Positions 62,422-64,000 of a stretch of DNA of 64,000 nt are shown here, in pieces (within the stretch, counting starts at the first letter, position 1; each line of letters starts with the position of its first letter). Where the stretch lies: the NCBI GenBank assembly GCA_949296075.1, contig CASFNG010000004.1:1-64000 (forward strand), in the 5' to 3' direction. Source of the stretch: an uncultured Parabacteroides sp. Lineage in GTDB: Bacteria > Bacteroidota > Bacteroidia > Bacteroidales > Tannerellaceae. The translations under genes were made by a program, and so were the position numbers. The notes under the pieces were generated by a model. The model did not search any database. It was not told the origin of the DNA and was given only the letters and a program-made list of their open reading frames with translations.

Positions 62422-63438
62422 TCAGCCGATATTCCCCACCTTCAGCAGGTATTCCGCTATCTGCACGGCATTGAGTGCGGCACCCTTCTTGATCTGGTCG
62501 CTCACGGTCCAGAAGGTCAGTCCGTTGGGATTGCTGATGTCCTTGCGGATACGGCCTACATAGACAGGATCGTGATCCGCCACGAATAGGGGCATCGGAT
62601 AGACCTTGTTCGCGGGATCGTCTTGCAGTACCACCCCTTCCGCCTTGGCGAAGGCCTCGCGTGCCTCTTCCACGCTGACGGGACGCTCTGTCTCTATCCA
62701 AGTCGCCTCGCTATGCGCCCGCATCACCGGCACACGCACGCAGGTAGCGCTCACTTCAATGTCAGAGTGCATGATCTTGCGGGTCTCGTTATACATCTTC
62801 ATCTCCTCTTTCGTGTAGCCGTTCTCCATGAATACATCCACGTGGGGAATGACATTATAAGCCAGTTGGTAGGCGAATTTCTCCACCGTGGGCTCCTCGC
62901 CCTTCAGCAACTGCTCGTATTGCTTCTTCAACTCGGCCATCGCGGTGGCTCCCGCCCCGCTCGCTGCCTGATAGGTGGATACGTGTACCCGTTTGATGTG
63001 CGCGATTTTCTCGATCGCCTTCAGGGCTACCACCATCTGTATGGTGGTGCAGTTCGGGTTCGCGATCACGCCGCGCGGACGGTCTAAGGCGTCCTCTGGG
63101 TTTACCTCGGGCACTACCAAGGGCACGTCGTTGTCCATGCGGAACGCGCTTGAGTTGTCGATCATCACCGTGCCGTATTGGGTGATTGTCTTCTCGAAGG
63201 TCTTCGAGGTACCCGCCCCGGCGGAAACGAAAGCGAGATCGATCCCCTTGAAGTCGTCGTTCTGCTTCAGCTCCTTCACGGTATATTCCTTACCCCGGAA
63301 GGTATAGATACGTCCGGCACTGCGGGATGAGCCGAAAAGAACCAGCTCGTCCATCGGGAAGTTTCTCTGGTCGAGGACGCGCAGGAACTCTTGCCCTACC
63401 GCGCCGCTTACACCTACAATCGCTACTTTCATTTTCAA
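62422..63438 (-). CDS. asd: aspartate-semialdehyde dehydrogenase
   Basis: This 338-residue enzyme reduces aspartyl phosphate with NADPH in the path to lysine, threonine and methionine. The N-terminal [19 protein letters not shown] binds NADPH. Catalytic Cys130 lies in [15 protein letters not shown], and the substrate-binding region includes [15 protein letters not shown] and [11 protein letters not shown] (His). Length and motifs fit the common bacterial form. A reverse -7 box TATCTTTG (63553-63546) lies 108 bp upstream. Confidence 0.95.
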   Translation of the reverse strand: MKMKVAIVGVSGAVGQEFLRVLDQRNFPMDELVLFGSSRSAGRIYTFRGKEYTVKELKQNDDFKGIDLAFVSAGAGTSKTFEKTITQYGTVMIDNSSAFRMDNDVPLVVPEVNPEDALDRPRGVIANPNCTTIQMVVALKAIEKIAHIKRVHVSTYQAASGAGATAMAELKKQYEQLLKGEEPTVEKFAYQLAYNVIPHVDVFMENGYTKEEMKMYNETRKIMHSDIEVSATCVRVPVMRAHSEATWIETERPVSVEEAREAFAKAEGVVLQDDPANKVYPMPLFVADHDPVYVGRIRKDISNPNGLTFWTVSDQIKKGAALNAVQIAEYLLKVGNIG

Positions 63439-63574
63439 TGGTTTAATAGAATGACGTAAAATAGTTTATCTTTGCTTACCTGTAAAGGGAACTTTGAGCG
63501 TCAGCTTTTCAGTCCCTTTATGGATGATTCCGCTTAATTAGCGTGCAAAGATAGAAATTTATAACTAAAACCAG
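63439..63574. promoter_or_regulatory. overlapping opposed promoters between asd and the last gene
   Basis: A forward TATCTTTG (63467-63474) and a reverse TATCTTTG (63553-63546) point at each other, so both primary transcripts would share about 60 bp as antisense 5' ends. The shared segment holds an inverted repeat AAAGGGA/TCCCTTT (63484-63519). -33 elements are weak on both sides. Confidence 0.45.
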
Positions 63575-64000
63575 ATGACTATGAAACAATTATTCTTCTT
63601 TTTCGTGCTTTTGCTTCCTTTTTGTGTTCAAGCTCAGATCAGCGAGCCGTTCGATGGCCCGGAGATCACCTCGGCGAATCCCTGGAAAGTGGGCGAGGGG
63701 TTTCATCTCTCGGGAGGAAGGCTGTCGTTCGACGGGAGCGGGCAGAAGGGATGGAAGTCGTGCGCCCTTCCGATCCGGTATACTCCCGATATGCAATGGA
63801 CGTTCGACGTGGATCTCGCTTTTCGCTCATCCAATCTCAACAACGCCCGGATTTACGTCTATGCCACGGCGAAGCCCAGCGACGTGGCCTTCTTCGTGCA
63901 GGTGGGGCACAACGACCATAGCGTCTCTTTTTACGAATATCGGGGGACAAACACCCCCGAGCGGGTGATCCGAGGTCGGGAAGGATTATTGGGCGATGGC
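63575..64000 (+). CDS. exported protein, N-terminal part (cut by window end)
   Basis: An open frame starts at ATG 63575, or at ATG 63581, and runs without a stop to the window end, giving about 142 residues. The signal KQLFFFFVLLLPFCVQAQ is clear. The visible part (ISEPFDGPEITSANPWKVGE, GWKSCALPIRYTPDMQWTFD) resembles the N-terminal region of large Bacteroidales exported proteins that carry lamin-tail domains, but that identification rests on memory of the N-terminus only. It lies divergent from asd. Confidence 0.7.
   Translation, partial: MTMKQLFFFFVLLLPFCVQAQISEPFDGPEITSANPWKVGEGFHLSGGRLSFDGSGQKGWKSCALPIRYTPDMQWTFDVDLAFRSSNLNNARIYVYATAKPSDVAFFVQVGHNDHSVSFYEYRGTNTPERVIRGREGLLGDG

Noticed and set aside
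1-64000. CRISPR array, insertion sequence or prophage
   Set aside because: No regularly spaced repeats, transposase or phage structural genes were seen.

Overview
The window looks like chromosome from a member of the Bacteroidales. Supporting signs are many TAnnTTTG -7 boxes with TTTG/TTG about 19-21 nt upstream, two complete ECF-sigma/FecR/SusC/SusD loci, a menaquinone-type fumarate reductase, DUF3836, DUF3316 and DUF4374 proteins, and a LysO transporter split into two genes. Most genes are G+C rich for the order (40 of 60 bases at 4741-4800), which hints at a high-GC Bacteroidales lineage. I cannot name the genus from sequence alone.

Layout. 1-355: end of an unidentified transcript with a strong terminator, then a direct repeat in front of an AAA/DUF4143 ATPase (356-1657). 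1674-2571: split LysO exporter (minus). 3037-6273: tricorn-like protease. 6382-6924: DEDDh exonuclease. 6975-15021: AT-rich sigma/FecR/SusC/SusD/FAD-oxidoreductase operon. 15141-17745: two overlapping transporter genes (NhaC and a DAACS symporter). 17969-18050: tRNA-Leu(TAG). 18117-22779: S41 peptidase lipoprotein, DUF3316 protein and topoisomerase IV subunit A. 22944-25280: outer-membrane barrel and a Gfo/Idh/MocA oxidoreductase. 25442-27521: glycyl-tRNA synthetase and a lipoprotein FKBP isomerase. 27587-28130: gene-free stretch with two ~102-bp repeats that look like tandem minus-strand small RNA genes. 28192-31635: frdCAB operon. 31763-33564: DUF418 protein and a GNAT acetyltransferase. 33773-33859: tRNA-Leu(CAA). 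34308-36007: small barrel protein and mannose-1-phosphate guanylyltransferase. 36071-40235: minus cluster aroQ-pyk-O-methyltransferase-rbfA-LolE-like permease. 40411-41331: xerD.

41338-46816 holds the most unusual locus: a cobalamin riboswitch in front of a TonB-dependent receptor, a DUF4374 lipoprotein and a PepSY membrane protein. That gene trio has the architecture of the Bacteroides XusABC xenosiderophore system, but here it carries a B12-type control element. 46995-50534: patatin/Omp85 protein, DUF2461 and DUF3836 proteins. 50623-59415: second sigma/FecR/SusC/SusD locus, carrying a GH127 beta-L-arabinofuranosidase and a probable antisense RNA at the susC start. 59583-64000: TrpB2, a porin-like protein, aspartate-semialdehyde dehydrogenase and the start of an exported protein cut by the window end.

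Together the window mixes housekeeping genes with outer-membrane nutrient uptake modules (two SusCD loci and one riboswitch-controlled TonB locus). No prophage, insertion sequence, conjugative element or CRISPR array was seen.
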